Assembly: GCA_902775605.1 (NCBI GenBank)
Contig: CACYNE010000024.1
Span: 1-38,567, forward strand
Source: an uncultured Prevotellaceae bacterium
GTDB taxonomy: Bacteria; Bacteroidota; Bacteroidia; Bacteroidales; Bacteroidaceae
Length of the DNA: 38,567 nucleotides
Reading direction: 5' to 3'
Shown: positions 21,930-31,830 of the stretch, piece after piece
How positions within the stretch are numbered: the first letter of the stretch is position 1
How the letters are laid out: the number at the start of each line of letters is the position of its first letter
Program-made: the position numbers and the translations under genes
Notes under the pieces: model-generated
Seen by the model: the letters and a program-made list of their open reading frames with translations, nothing else
Database searches by the model: none
What the model was told of the DNA's origin: nothing

Positions 21930-23339
21930 ATGCAAAAGAGTCACAAGGCGCTTTGGGACAACTGCCTTCATCTGATAAGGCAGAATGTCACGGAGCAGAC
22001 CTTTAAAACGTGGTTTGAGCCCATCGTCTTCGAGTCGTACAACGAAGAGCAAAAGACGGTGTTGGTGCAGGTTCCAAGTCCATATGTATATGAGTACTTG
22101 GAGCAATACTACGTGCGTCTCATGGCTTGGGCATTATCCAATAGTTTCAAAACCAACGTCCGCCTCACTTATCGTCTAGTGACTGATAAAGAGCATAAGC
22201 TGACTCAGGATGTAGAGAGTGAGCAGCCTATGGACGTTGAGGCACCTGCAGCAACCGTTCGTGGCAACAAGTCGCCCACCGCTGTTGATGCTGCCACGCC
22301 TCAGGACTTGAACCCCCGTCTGGATCCAAGGAAGACTTTCGACAACTATATTGAGGGTAACTCGAACAAACTGCCTCGCACCGTAGGTCTCTCTATTGCC
22401 GAGCACCCAGGCAAGTCAACGTTCAACCCGTTCTTTATCTACGGTCCCTCTGGTTGTGGTAAGACACACCTGATCAATGCCATTGGCGTGCAGTGTAAGA
22501 AGATGTACCCGCACAAGCGCGTACTCTATGTGTCGGCCCGTCTGTTCCAGGTTCAGTTCACGGATTCTGTTCGTCAGAACACCACCAACGACTTCATCAA
22601 TTTCTATCAGAGTCTCGACGTACTGATTGTTGATGATGTCCAGGAATGGGTCAACTCACCCAAGACGCTGGATACGTTCTTCCACATCTTCGACCACCTG
22701 TTCCGTCTGGGCAAACAGATTATTCTGGCCAGCGACCGTCCTCCCGTGGACCTGACTGGTGTGAAGGACCGTCTGCTGACACGTTTCTCTTGCGGTCTGA
22801 TTGCAGAACTCGAGAAGCCCAACACACAACTGTGCATTGACATTCTAAACTCAAAGTGCCGTCGCGACGGACTGAAGATTCCTGCAGACGTCATTACCTT
22901 TATCGCTCAGACAGCCAACGGTTCCGTTCGTGACCTGGAGGGTGTGCTGAACTCGCTGATGGCCTATAGCATTGTTTACAACTCAAATGTGGATATGCAT
23001 TTGGCCGAGCGCATCATCAAGCGTTCTGTCAAGATTGACAACCACCCGCTCACCATTGACGATATCATGGAGCGCGTATGTCAGCACTACGGTGTCACTC
23101 AGCAGCAGGTGGTCAGCAAGAGTCGCAAGCGTGAGTTCGTACAGGTTCGCCAGGTGGCCATGTATCTGGCACAGAAGCACACTAAGATGCCTGCCTCACG
23201 CATTGGCCTGCTCATTGGCTCACGTGATCACTCTACGGTGATTCACAGTTGCGCAACTATCGAGAAGCGTCTGAAAGTAGATAAAAGTTTTGCAGAGGAG
23301 ATGAATAGCATTGAAAACTCCTTCAAACTTAAGAAATAA
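21930..23339 (+). CDS. dnaA: Chromosomal replication initiator DnaA
   Basis: DnaA opens the origin and regulates replication start. The 469-residue protein has the N-terminal domain I (1-85), a variable linker (about 86-130), the AAA+ domain with Walker A GPSGCGKT at 172-179 and Walker B VLIVDD at 231-236, and the C-terminal helix-turn-helix with the DnaA signature IGSRDHSTVIHS at about 429-440. The gene appears to be transcribed alone: terminators lie on both sides. No dnaN, recF or gyrB is adjacent, which is common in Bacteroidetes. The 280-bp upstream gap contains short repeats but no clear cluster of classical DnaA boxes, so an origin is not claimed. Confidence 0.97.
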   Translation: MQKSHKALWDNCLHLIRQNVTEQTFKTWFEPIVFESYNEEQKTVLVQVPSPYVYEYLEQYYVRLMAWALSNSFKTNVRLTYRLVTDKEHKLTQDVESEQPMDVEAPAATVRGNKSPTAVDAATPQDLNPRLDPRKTFDNYIEGNSNKLPRTVGLSIAEHPGKSTFNPFFIYGPSGCGKTHLINAIGVQCKKMYPHKRVLYVSARLFQVQFTDSVRQNTTNDFINFYQSLDVLIVDDVQEWVNSPKTLDTFFHIFDHLFRLGKQIILASDRPPVDLTGVKDRLLTRFSCGLIAELEKPNTQLCIDILNSKCRRDGLKIPADVITFIAQTANGSVRDLEGVLNSLMAYSIVYNSNVDMHLAERIIKRSVKIDNHPLTIDDIMERVCQHYGVTQQQVVSKSRKREFVQVRQVAMYLAQKHTKMPASRIGLLIGSRDHSTVIHSCATIEKRLKVDKSFAEEMNSIENSFKLKK

Positions 23340-23344
23340 GAAAT

Positions 23345-23372
23345 GGCTGGTTAAACGAAACCAGCCTTTTTT
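23345..23372 (+). terminator. Intrinsic terminator after dnaA
   Basis: GGCTGGTT pairs with AACCAGCC around a six-base loop, followed by six T's. It is the clearest terminator of the window. Confidence 0.92.
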
Positions 23373-23403
23373 CGTCATATCATTAGCAAAAACGTTTTTA
23401 GCT

Positions 23404-26217
23404 ATGACAAAATTATGCAGCATTCTCTTCATGCTGTTCGCCTTCGCTTTCACAACCAAGGCCGGCAACATCGAAGACATACGGCAAGCCCTTGAGCAAT
23501 CGTCACAGTCTCGAGTGCAGGAGAAGGTGTATATTCACACCGACAACCAGTGTTATTTCGTGGGTGATACCCTATGGTATAAGGCTTATGTGGTGAGAGC
23601 AGACAACCTGATGCCCACCGACATGAGCCGTATTTTGTATGTAGAACTGCTGTCGCCCGACGGTTTGTTGGTTGAGCGTCAGAATATCGTCATCAATACC
23701 AACGGATTCACCTGCGGACAGTTCGTGCTGGAAGACTCGCTCTATTCGGGCTATTACGAGATTCGGGCCTACACCCGCTGGATGCTGAATTTCAACGTGC
23801 GCCATCACCGCTATCGTATCGACGAGACATGGTCGTTCTATAACAAGGAAATGGCTGCCGACTATTTCCGTATTTGGGATGGACTCTACTCGCGCGTATT
23901 ACCTATCTACAGCAAGCCCGCAGAGTTAGGAAACTACGATGCCCACCGCATGTATCAGCGCCCCAAGACGCGCATCCCCAAACAAAAGAAGCCCGACCTG
24001 GAGGTAACCTTCTTCCCTGAAGGTGGTCATCTGATAGAGAATGCCGAGAACCACATCGCCTTTGAGGCCGTCAATCAGTTTGGTGAGGCGGTAAACCTCA
24101 ACGGCACCATCAATGTTGATGGCCAGCCCGACATCGCCATCAAGACAGAATATATGGGACGAGGCTCCTTCATGCTGCCTCCCACCAGCAAGCGTGCCAA
24201 GGCATATTTCACCTATCAGAACAAAAAATACAGTTTCAACCTGCCCAAAGCAGAAGAGAATGGCGTAGCCATAAAACTGGAGAAAGGAAAAGTGAAGGTG
24301 CAACTGAAGAATCTGCCGCAAGACAAAGAGTATGGCATCTCGGTGATGTGTCGCGGCATACTGAAACACTTTGCCAAGCTGACCAACACCTCATCCTTTG
24401 AGTTGCCTATGAAGGAACTACCTACAGGTGTCAACGACCTGACCGTGTTCGACAGCGATGGCAAGATTCTGGCAGACCGTCTGTTCTTCGTGAACCAGCA
24501 TGACATGGACAACTCAACCATTACTGCCGATATTGATGCCACACACACTTATGCGCCCTACGAGAAGATTGACATTCCCGTGCAGCTGCCTGCCGTCAAG
24601 GAGCCAACCACCTTCTCGCTCTCCATCCGTGACACCTATACCGATGAACCCTCATACGACAACGCCACCATCATGACCGACCTCTTGCTGTCCAGCGAGC
24701 TGAAAGGATTCGTGGCCTATCCTGCTCACTATTTCGAGAAAGATGACGAGCAGCATCGTCGCCACCTGGACCTCCTCATGCTGGTACAAGGCTGGCGAAA
24801 GTACAAATGGGAGGAGCTGGCCGATACCGCACGCCATCTGCGCTATGAGCCTGAGAAGGGCGTCACCATCGAAGGCTCTGTCTATAAGATGTTAAGTTTG
24901 AACGAGGTAGAACCCGATGAGGTGGCCAGTTGGCAGGATGGTGTTGGCCTGATAGGCCACAAGACCAAGGAAGAGGGCGAGGAAGAAGAAGATCCCTTTG
25001 CTGAAGAGTCTGAAGATCTTGAGGGCTCTGATATTATCCCATCACGCCCAGAGGAAGTGGAAGTAGATCCCTGGACCAGTGTGAGTGACATAGAGTATGG
25101 CTCACTGAACTATGCCAATGACAATTTAGGCGTCAACCACAGCAACCTGCGCTATGATGTGCTGGTAGAAGCCGAACTCTCCGTTGGTGGTCAATATGTG
25201 GGTGGTGTACAGAAGACTGAGAATGGGCGTTTCGTCTTTAATGTTCCGCCATTCTATGGCTACGCCTACCTGAACATGAAGGCCTATAAGGAGAATGACT
25301 CTATCAAGAAGAATATGAATTCCAGAAAAGATATAGCCATCATGAACGAGGACGCCTATCCCGACTATTATGTCAAGCGCGACCTGTTCTACCCCATCTT
25401 CACCCACGACTATACCTATTATGAGAAGCACCAGCCCGATTACGATGAGGAGATGCTTATCGATACGCTCTCAGATCTTTCGATGGAGAATGAAGTTCAC
25501 CAGTTGGGCAATGTCAGCGTGACGGGTCATCGTCGCGGACGCAGAGCCATCGACTGGAACAAGCCCGCTTTTGTGATGGATGCCTACGACCTTTATAACG
25601 ACATCACAGACCGCGGCCTGTCATTTGGCAAACTTGACATGCGACAGTTCCCTCTCCAGGTGAGCAAATACCTCTATGGCAACATGAACCGCTACAACAC
25701 ATACAATGTTGACGGACGCATCGACGGGGCTGTTTACTACCGCAACTACAACCCAGACGCCAGCGAGACTGCCGAGGAGGGACGCTTCCGTGCACATCGA
25801 ACCTCGCAGGATGTCTATCACAATCTGAAGTTGAAGCGCCTGCAAAACATCCGCGTCTTTACAGACTACGAGCCACGCACCGAAGACTCAACAATGGTGG
25901 AGAGCGTCTATTCTGCCGATGTGACGGTAGAGTTGGTACCTTTCTCCGATGAAGGCGAACAGGTGACTTTCCGCGATCGCCACATCCTTTTCCAGGGCAT
26001 CAACCAGGCAGAGGCATTCTATCAGCCAGACTACAGCAACAGAGAGCCCGGCAGTCTGCCTGCCGACTATCGTCGCACACTCTATTGGAATCCCAACGCC
26101 GTGAGCGATGAGAACGGACGATTTACCGCCTCCTTCTATAACAATTCGAAGGAGACGCGCTTACACATGACAGCAGCAGGCATTACTAACGACGGGCGTT
26201 TGCTCCACGCGAAGTAA
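23404..26217 (+). CDS. Large secreted MG2-like (macroglobulin-type) protein
   Basis: The 937-residue protein starts with a signal peptide MTKLCSILFMLFAFAFTTKA. Just after it, EKVYIHTDNQCYFVGDTLWYKAYVV is the pattern of MG2-type domains found in many Bacteroidetes exported proteins. A strongly acidic linker (about residues 519-560, with GEEEEDP) separates the N- and C-terminal halves. The C-terminal half contains LGNVSVTGHRRGRRAIDWNK and DAYDLYNDI, which recall TonB-plug-like segments, though no barrel is present. Function is unknown; a surface or periplasmic binding role is likely. The ATG was chosen because it starts the signal peptide and lies past the dnaA terminator. Its end overlaps the convergent esterase gene by 32 bp. 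Confidence 0.8.
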   Translation: MTKLCSILFMLFAFAFTTKAGNIEDIRQALEQSSQSRVQEKVYIHTDNQCYFVGDTLWYKAYVVRADNLMPTDMSRILYVELLSPDGLLVERQNIVINTNGFTCGQFVLEDSLYSGYYEIRAYTRWMLNFNVRHHRYRIDETWSFYNKEMAADYFRIWDGLYSRVLPIYSKPAELGNYDAHRMYQRPKTRIPKQKKPDLEVTFFPEGGHLIENAENHIAFEAVNQFGEAVNLNGTINVDGQPDIAIKTEYMGRGSFMLPPTSKRAKAYFTYQNKKYSFNLPKAEENGVAIKLEKGKVKVQLKNLPQDKEYGISVMCRGILKHFAKLTNTSSFELPMKELPTGVNDLTVFDSDGKILADRLFFVNQHDMDNSTITADIDATHTYAPYEKIDIPVQLPAVKEPTTFSLSIRDTYTDEPSYDNATIMTDLLLSSELKGFVAYPAHYFEKDDEQHRRHLDLLMLVQGWRKYKWEELADTARHLRYEPEKGVTIEGSVYKMLSLNEVEPDEVASWQDGVGLIGHKTKEEGEEEEDPFAEESEDLEGSDIIPSRPEEVEVDPWTSVSDIEYGSLNYANDNLGVNHSNLRYDVLVEAELSVGGQYVGGVQKTENGRFVFNVPPFYGYAYLNMKAYKENDSIKKNMNSRKDIAIMNEDAYPDYYVKRDLFYPIFTHDYTYYEKHQPDYDEEMLIDTLSDLSMENEVHQLGNVSVTGHRRGRRAIDWNKPAFVMDAYDLYNDITDRGLSFGKLDMRQFPLQVSKYLYGNMNRYNTYNVDGRIDGAVYYRNYNPDASETAEEGRFRAHRTSQDVYHNLKLKRLQNIRVFTDYEPRTEDSTMVESVYSADVTVELVPFSDEGEQVTFRDRHILFQGINQAEAFYQPDYSNREPGSLPADYRRTLYWNPNAVSDENGRFTASFYNNSKETRLHMTAAGITNDGRLLHAK

Positions 26218-27598
26218 TCGCGTCAAACACGGCGCGTGCCATCTGAGCATCACCCTGCTCTGTAGGATGAATGCCGTCAGACTGCATCTGCTTGCCATCG
26301 TTATTATGGAACAGCGTGTGGAGATCAATGACTTCCATACGCTCTTTTTTTGCCACCTTATTAATAATAGGGATAATCTCGTTGACAATAACCGAGTCGC
26401 TGATGGCCCATGAGGGCTTATAGGCAGGCACGGGCGTACACAAAATAATGCGAGGATTCGACGCCTCCTTCAGGGCTGTCAGCATCGTACGCAAGTCCTG
26501 TTCAAACTCCTTGCCATATTTCCAGTTATCAGGCTTCGAGTCGTTGGTGCCCAGTTTGATAACCACCACATTAGGCTTGAAAGCAAGCGCATCACGCCAC
26601 GCACGTTCTTTCATATAGGGATTATCACCCTTCTCCAGCATCGTACGGGCACTGCGACCATAGTTCTTCACCACATAGTTCTCGCCCAAGAGACGCTGCA
26701 ACTGCGCAGGATAGCCTCGCGAGCCACTCATATCAATGCCGTGACCATCAGTGATACTATTGCCAATACAGGCCACACGCACAGCATCAAGCTTAGGTGC
26801 CTTGTGCTGGTTCAGCCAAGTAGTGAGGTCGTTCAACATCTGGTCGTGATAAGTCCACGACGAGCGGAAGCCAAAGCCGTGACCGCCCGTAGGATAAACA
26901 TAGAGGGCACAGTCATTGCCATTGCGACGCATAGCAGAATAATAGGCAATTGCATTGGTCACTGGTGCCACAGTACCATCATCATTCGCAGTGAGTATGA
27001 TGGCTGGAGGTGTGAGATGACGCACCACAGCGTTCTGGTTAGAAAACTCCTTCACCAAACGCTCGTCCTTCTGTCCTTCTTTTCCCAAGAAGTTCTGGCA
27101 CGAGCCTTTGTGCGTCTCGCGCTCGTTCATCGAGATGACTGGATAGAACAGGATAGAGAAGTTGGGGCGACAGTCGTATTCACTATGGGTAGATACCGTG
27201 GAAGCCAAGTGACCACCAGCCGAGAAACCCATAATGCCCACGTCCTCAGGATTAATATGCCATGCGGCGGCCGAGTCACGCACCATGCGGATAGCGTTCT
27301 GCGCATCACTCATGGGAATGAAACGGTCGCCGCCAGGCATACGATAAGTTAATACGAAAAAGGCTATGCCCTGCTGATTGAAATAGGTGGCCCAGTCGTG
27401 TCCCTCGTGCTGGGTGGCCAAATGTGTATAGCCACCACCTGGACAGTCAACAACAGCCCTACCCGTTGGGTTCTCTGGCAGATAGGCCACCATATTGGCC
27501 TTTCCGTCGGCTGTGATATTCACCTGAAACTTCTTAAGAGTTTGTGCCTGCAGCGACAGAGCGACAAAGGCCAGACACAGGGCAGATAGTCTTTTCAT
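26186..27598 (-). CDS. Secreted two-domain carbohydrate esterase (alpha/beta hydrolase plus SGNH)
   Basis: The 470-residue product has a signal peptide (MKRLSALCLAFVALSLQAQ) and two esterase domains. Residues about 25-265 are an alpha/beta hydrolase: oxyanion-hole stretch DCPGGGY, nucleophile Ser126 (GFSAGG), Asp206 or Asp207 and His240 (GGHGFGF). Residues about 272-465 are an SGNH hydrolase with Ser281 (GNSITDG), Asn350 (GTND) and Asp439/His442 (DGIHP). Both catalytic sets are complete. Such tandem proteins remove acetyl or feruloyl groups from xylan or related plant polymers. This fits with the GH43-type proteins elsewhere in the window. It ends a leftward run of seven genes, 15 bp after nagB; no terminator is seen. 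Confidence 0.9.
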   Translation of the reverse strand: MKRLSALCLAFVALSLQAQTLKKFQVNITADGKANMVAYLPENPTGRAVVDCPGGGYTHLATQHEGHDWATYFNQQGIAFFVLTYRMPGGDRFIPMSDAQNAIRMVRDSAAAWHINPEDVGIMGFSAGGHLASTVSTHSEYDCRPNFSILFYPVISMNERETHKGSCQNFLGKEGQKDERLVKEFSNQNAVVRHLTPPAIILTANDDGTVAPVTNAIAYYSAMRRNGNDCALYVYPTGGHGFGFRSSWTYHDQMLNDLTTWLNQHKAPKLDAVRVACIGNSITDGHGIDMSGSRGYPAQLQRLLGENYVVKNYGRSARTMLEKGDNPYMKERAWRDALAFKPNVVVIKLGTNDSKPDNWKYGKEFEQDLRTMLTALKEASNPRIILCTPVPAYKPSWAISDSVIVNEIIPIINKVAKKERMEVIDLHTLFHNNDGKQMQSDGIHPTEQGDAQMARAVFDAITSRGANARR

Positions 27599-27613
27599 AA
27601 GTCTTTTCTTTGA

Positions 27614-28408
27614 TTACAGCAAGTTATTACGCTCGATATCCTTGAAATAGCGATAGGTACCCACCTTCAGTTCCTCACAAGCAGCTTCATCGGCAACGAT
27701 GATACCATGCTGGTGCATCTGCAGGGCAGAGATGGTCCACATGTGGTTAACGCTACCCTCAACAGCAGCCTGGAGGGCGCGGCACTTAGCGTGACCATTC
27801 ACCAGAATCATCACCTCCTTGGCAGCCATCACCGTACCCACACCAACGGTTAGAGCCGTCTTGGGCACCTTGTTGATATCATTATCGAAGAAACGGCTGT
27901 TAGCAATAATGGTGTCGGTGGTCAGCGTCTTCTGACGAGTACGGCTGCTCAGACTTGAGCCTGGCTCGTTGAAAGCAATGTGACCATCAGGACCGATACC
28001 ACCCAAGAACAGGTCGATGCCACCGAACTTCTCAATCTCTTTCTCATAGTTTGCGCACTCCTCTGCCAAATCCTTGGCATTGCCGTTCAGGATATGGATA
28101 TTCTCCTTGGGGCAGTCAATGTGGTTGAACAGGTTGCTGAACATAAATGAATGATAGCTCTCGGGGTGCTCCACGGGCAGGCCCACATACTCATCCATGT
28201 TGAATGTCACAACATTCTTAAACGACACCTTACCCTCCTGATAAGCCTTTACCAATGCACGGTACATACCAATGGGTGAAGAACCAGTAGGCAGGCCCAG
28301 TACGAATGGCTTTTCAGCTGTAGGTTTGGCTGCATTAATCTTTGCTACCACATAATTTGCTGCCCACTGAGACATCAAATCATAATTGGGTTCAATAATA
28401 ACTCTCAT
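27614..28408 (-). CDS. nagB: Glucosamine-6-phosphate deaminase
   Basis: NagB converts glucosamine-6-phosphate to fructose-6-phosphate and ammonia. The 264-residue protein has the conserved active-site residues at the same numbers as the E. coli enzyme: Asp72 (NMDEYVG), Asp141, His143 and Glu148 ([14 protein letters not shown]). [10 protein letters not shown] near residue 40 binds phosphate. It is cytoplasmic. It lies 30 bp after the M6 protease gene and 15 bp before the esterase gene, likely on one transcript. No nagA or GlcNAc transporter is nearby. Confidence 0.97.
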   Translation of the reverse strand: MRVIIEPNYDLMSQWAANYVVAKINAAKPTAEKPFVLGLPTGSSPIGMYRALVKAYQEGKVSFKNVVTFNMDEYVGLPVEHPESYHSFMFSNLFNHIDCPKENIHILNGNAKDLAEECANYEKEIEKFGGIDLFLGGIGPDGHIAFNEPGSSLSSRTRQKTLTTDTIIANSRFFDNDINKVPKTALTVGVGTVMAAKEVMILVNGHAKCRALQAAVEGSVNHMWTISALQMHQHGIIVADEAACEELKVGTYRYFKDIERNNLL

Positions 28409-28438
28409 AATAATTTTGTTTTTAGTTTATAAAAATGG

Positions 28439-30130
28439 TTAGTTAAAAATCTTTCTTATCTTTCCATAGCGGTCTCTTATCAGGAAGAGCCCCCTACCCG
28501 TCTGCTTCACGCGACGACCACTCAAGTCATAGACCACCGATGTCTGTTCCACATCCATCGTATGCGTATCCACGCCATCAAGCACAGGAGAATCATCCAT
28601 GAAATCAAAAGAAATCAGACCGTTATCCGTCATCTGGATATTGGTGATGGGTTTATTCAACACATTGTTATTCTCCTCTCCTCCTTCATAGATTGTCATT
28701 GCAGGCGTCGAGGTCGTCGTCAACGCACGATACTCAAGTGTATCTGTAATCAACGGATAGACAGAACCACTCAGAATAAAACTATTCAGCTTCTCTTGAC
28801 TATCCAAATATTGACGTCTATAGGTTGCTTCTACCCACGTGCGTGAGGCATAATAGCCCATGTTGTCAGCGTGTACCAAGTCATAACGATGCTTCGAGCT
28901 AATATTGTTCACACTGTTAGTGCCACCATCGTTGTTAACATGCCATGCTCTATCGTCATAATAGACATGGAACACAGCCAATCCTTTTCCTGGGAGAGCC
29001 ACATCCCATCCTTTTTGCTGACGATTCTCCAGAAGGAAATATTCCTTGTCAGTGTTACTGATTCTATAAACAGGGCCACCATCAGCCACCGCCTTCATGC
29101 CAGTAATCGATATCTTATCTGTGAGTTCCGTAGGCGTCATCCAACCAAAGATCATCTTTTCCTGAGCGCTGTAATTAGGCGGGCACCACCCCCAGTTGGT
29201 GAAGTTTCCGCCATCCATCAGATCCCATTCATCGACAACACTGTATTCTGAGCCTGCCGTAGGATAAATATCTGGCAGGCCTAAGGCATGACTCAACTCA
29301 TGAAGGATGGTACCGATGCCACATGACTTATCATTAAACCATCGCTCGGCAGTACAAGTGTACCAGTTGGCCTTCATGCCATTAAACTCATAGACAGGAA
29401 AAATGGACGTGTGTGGATTAATACCCCCTTTTCTAGGTGCTTGACTATCATTGCCACCACAGCCGGCAGAAATAAAGATAACCTGTTCCACATAACCATC
29501 ACCGTCCCAGTCATAAGGCGAAAGGTCAATAGCCAAGGAACTGACTGCTTTAATAAAGGCATTGCGCAATACCGTTTTATACGTACCTGTACCATTATTA
29601 CCACAATTGTACGGGTCTGGCATAAGCACTGGCCCGTAGATATCGTAACTGGTATTGAAAAGGCCACCCGACTGATCGCGGAAATAGTCAGCCACACAAC
29701 CAGGACCAACACCTTGATTAAAACCTGCAACATTAAACAAGCTATCATAGAAGGCTACAGGATTCTCTCTTATGAACTGCTCGTCAGAGAAAGAGACGAG
29801 TATTACGGGCGACCTATAGATCTTATTAGGATCCCAATCTGTCTTAATTCGCGCTTTCCTTGGCGTTGCCGTCAACTCCGACGACCTGGCAAGAGAAATC
29901 TCTCGCCTCAGGTCGTCGGTTGATATAACATGCAAAAAACCGTCCTCTCCCCTTTCCATCAGGCGTCCATTCTGGGATACATAATAGGTAAAGTACTCAT
30001 CACCACAGAATCTGACGGTAAGCACAGACCCATCAGGTTGCTTATATTGCAACCATTTCCCATCATTCCTACTGGCAGAAACAGCCAAAGGCAAAAGGGC
30101 TAAAAGGACAAGGATTACTATTTTGCGCAT
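28439..30130 (-). CDS. Secreted M6-type zinc metalloprotease
   Basis: The 563-residue protein carries a signal peptide ([19 protein letters not shown]). Zinc motif [11 protein letters not shown] at 277-287 has His277, His281 and Glu278, with Asp287 fitting the HExxHxxGxxD pattern of M6 (immune inhibitor A-like) peptidases. [11 protein letters not shown] at 208-218 looks like a calcium-binding loop. The C-terminus, [20 protein letters not shown], resembles short sorting or anchoring tails common in Bacteroidales secreted proteins. The start overlaps the fumarase stop by 13 bp, implying translational coupling to that cytoplasmic enzyme, an odd pairing. The substrate is unknown. Confidence 0.88.
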   Translation of the reverse strand: MRKIVILVLLALLPLAVSASRNDGKWLQYKQPDGSVLTVRFCGDEYFTYYVSQNGRLMERGEDGFLHVISTDDLRREISLARSSELTATPRKARIKTDWDPNKIYRSPVILVSFSDEQFIRENPVAFYDSLFNVAGFNQGVGPGCVADYFRDQSGGLFNTSYDIYGPVLMPDPYNCGNNGTGTYKTVLRNAFIKAVSSLAIDLSPYDWDGDGYVEQVIFISAGCGGNDSQAPRKGGINPHTSIFPVYEFNGMKANWYTCTAERWFNDKSCGIGTILHELSHALGLPDIYPTAGSEYSVVDEWDLMDGGNFTNWGWCPPNYSAQEKMIFGWMTPTELTDKISITGMKAVADGGPVYRISNTDKEYFLLENRQQKGWDVALPGKGLAVFHVYYDDRAWHVNNDGGTNSVNNISSKHRYDLVHADNMGYYASRTWVEATYRRQYLDSQEKLNSFILSGSVYPLITDTLEYRALTTTSTPAMTIYEGGEENNNVLNKPITNIQMTDNGLISFDFMDDSPVLDGVDTHTMDVEQTSVVYDLSGRRVKQTGRGLFLIRDRYGKIRKIFN

Positions 30131-31767
30131 GGTGTCCAGGGCTTCAATGTCTTGAAGAAGTCATTGCCCTTATCATCTACAAGGATAAATGCTGGGAAGT
30201 CCTCAACATCAATCTTCCAAACAGCCTCCATACCCAATTCAGGATATTCTACGCACTCGATGCTCTTGATGCTGCTCTTTGAGAGGACAGCAGCCACGCC
30301 ACCGATGGTGCCCAGATAGAAACCGCCATGCTTCTTACAAGCCTCGGTCACCACGTCAGAACGGTTGCCCTTGGCAATCATCACCAATGATGCGCCATTA
30401 GCCTGGAACTCGTCCACGTATGGATCCATACGGTTGGCCGTTGTCGGGCCCATAGAACCACAAGGATAGCCCTCTGGTGTCTTGGCAGGACCAGCATAGA
30501 GCACAGGATATTTCTTGAAGTATTCAGGCATACCCTCGCCAGCATCCAGACGAGCCTTCAGCTTGGCGTGAGCAATATCACGAGCCACGATGATGGTACC
30601 CTTCAGGTTAACACGGGTGCTGACAGGATACTTAGACAGTTCCTTGCGAACAGCATCGATACCCTCGTTCAGGTCGATCTCGATGCCCTTGCCACCCTCG
30701 CCGGGACGACGCAGTTCCTCGGGAATCAGCTCTGTGGGGTTCTCATCCATCTTCTCCAACCAGATACCATCGGCATTAATCTTGGCCTTGATGTTACGGT
30801 CGGCAGAGCAAGAAACGCCCATACCGATAGGACAGCTGGCACCATGACGAGGCAGACGAATCACGCGGATGTCGTGAGCCAGGTACTTACCACCGAACTG
30901 TGCGCCAAGCCCAATCTTATGAGCCTCCTTCAGCAACTTCTCCTCAAGGTCGATATCACGGAAGGCACGACCAGTTTCGTCGCCCGTTGTAGGCAGGTTA
31001 TCATAGAACTTGATAGAAGCGAGCTTCACAGTGAGCAGGTTCTTCTCAGCCGAAGTACCGCCAATCACGAATGCAATGTGATAAGGAGGACAAGCAGCTG
31101 TACCCAGACTCTTCATCTTCTCTACGAGGAAAGGAATCAGCGTACCCTCGTTCTGAATGGTAGCCTTTGTCATGGGATAGAAATAGGTCTTGTTGGCAGA
31201 GCCGCCACCCTTGGCCACCATCACAAACTTATACTCAGCACCCTCGGTAGCCTCGATATCAATCTGAGCGGGCAGGTTGCAACGGGTGTTCACCTCGTCA
31301 TACATGTTCAGAGGAGCGTTCTGTGAGTAGCGCAGGTTGTCCTGTGTGAAGGTGTTGAACACACCCAGCGACAGAGCCTCTTCATCCTCGAAGCCCGTCC
31401 AAATCTGCTGCCCCTTCTCACCGTGGATAATGGCGGTACCTGTATCCTGACAGAAAGGCAGGATGCCCTTGCAAGCCACCTCGGCGTTGCGCAGGAACTG
31501 CAGTGCCACATACTTATCATTCTCACTGGCCTCGGGGTCGGTCAGGATCTTTGCCACCTGGAGGTTATGTTCGCGACGCAGCATGAACTCCACATCGTGG
31601 AAAGCCTGCTGAGCCAACAGTGTGAGAGCCTCTTTCGACACCTTCACAATTGTCTTTCCTTCAAACTCGGCGGTGCTTACGCCTTCCTTACTCAACAGAC
31701 GATATTCTGTCTTGTCCTCGCCCACCTGAAACATGGGGGCGTACTTAAATTCAACTGCTTTTGCCAT
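30118..31767 (-). CDS. Fumarate hydratase, class I iron-sulfur type
   Basis: The 549-residue enzyme converts fumarate and malate. It is the oxygen-sensitive [4Fe-4S] class I type similar to E. coli FumA/FumB. Candidate cluster ligands are Cys106 (LPFCQDTG), Cys226 (GTAACPPYH) and Cys320 (GVSCSADRN). [18 protein letters not shown] near residue 435 is typical of the C-terminal part. In Prevotella-like anaerobes it works in the reductive succinate pathway. A 63-bp gap with an A-rich repeat separates it from the M16 peptidase gene, and it overlaps the M6 protease gene. Confidence 0.96.
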   Translation of the reverse strand: MAKAVEFKYAPMFQVGEDKTEYRLLSKEGVSTAEFEGKTIVKVSKEALTLLAQQAFHDVEFMLRREHNLQVAKILTDPEASENDKYVALQFLRNAEVACKGILPFCQDTGTAIIHGEKGQQIWTGFEDEEALSLGVFNTFTQDNLRYSQNAPLNMYDEVNTRCNLPAQIDIEATEGAEYKFVMVAKGGGSANKTYFYPMTKATIQNEGTLIPFLVEKMKSLGTAACPPYHIAFVIGGTSAEKNLLTVKLASIKFYDNLPTTGDETGRAFRDIDLEEKLLKEAHKIGLGAQFGGKYLAHDIRVIRLPRHGASCPIGMGVSCSADRNIKAKINADGIWLEKMDENPTELIPEELRRPGEGGKGIEIDLNEGIDAVRKELSKYPVSTRVNLKGTIIVARDIAHAKLKARLDAGEGMPEYFKKYPVLYAGPAKTPEGYPCGSMGPTTANRMDPYVDEFQANGASLVMIAKGNRSDVVTEACKKHGGFYLGTIGGVAAVLSKSSIKSIECVEYPELGMEAVWKIDVEDFPAFILVDDKGNDFFKTLKPWTPCAK

Positions 31768-31807
31768 AGTATTTGTTTAATAAGCTATATTGTTTTTTAC
31801 TCTCTTT

Positions 31808-31828
31808 CTTTTTTACCTTTTTACTTTT
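31808..31828 (-). repeat. A-rich repeat before the fumarase gene, first copy of a 21-bp exact pair
   Basis: Read leftward it is AAAAGTAAAAAGGTAAAAAA plus G. It lies in the gap between the M16 peptidase stop and the fumarase start. An identical 21-bp tract sits in the gap before the M16 gene. Confidence 0.7.
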
Positions 31829-31830
31829 CC

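Noticed and set aside
23311-23403. N-terminal extension of the MG2-like protein
   Set aside because: It overlaps the dnaA end and its terminator; the later ATG starts a proper signal peptide.
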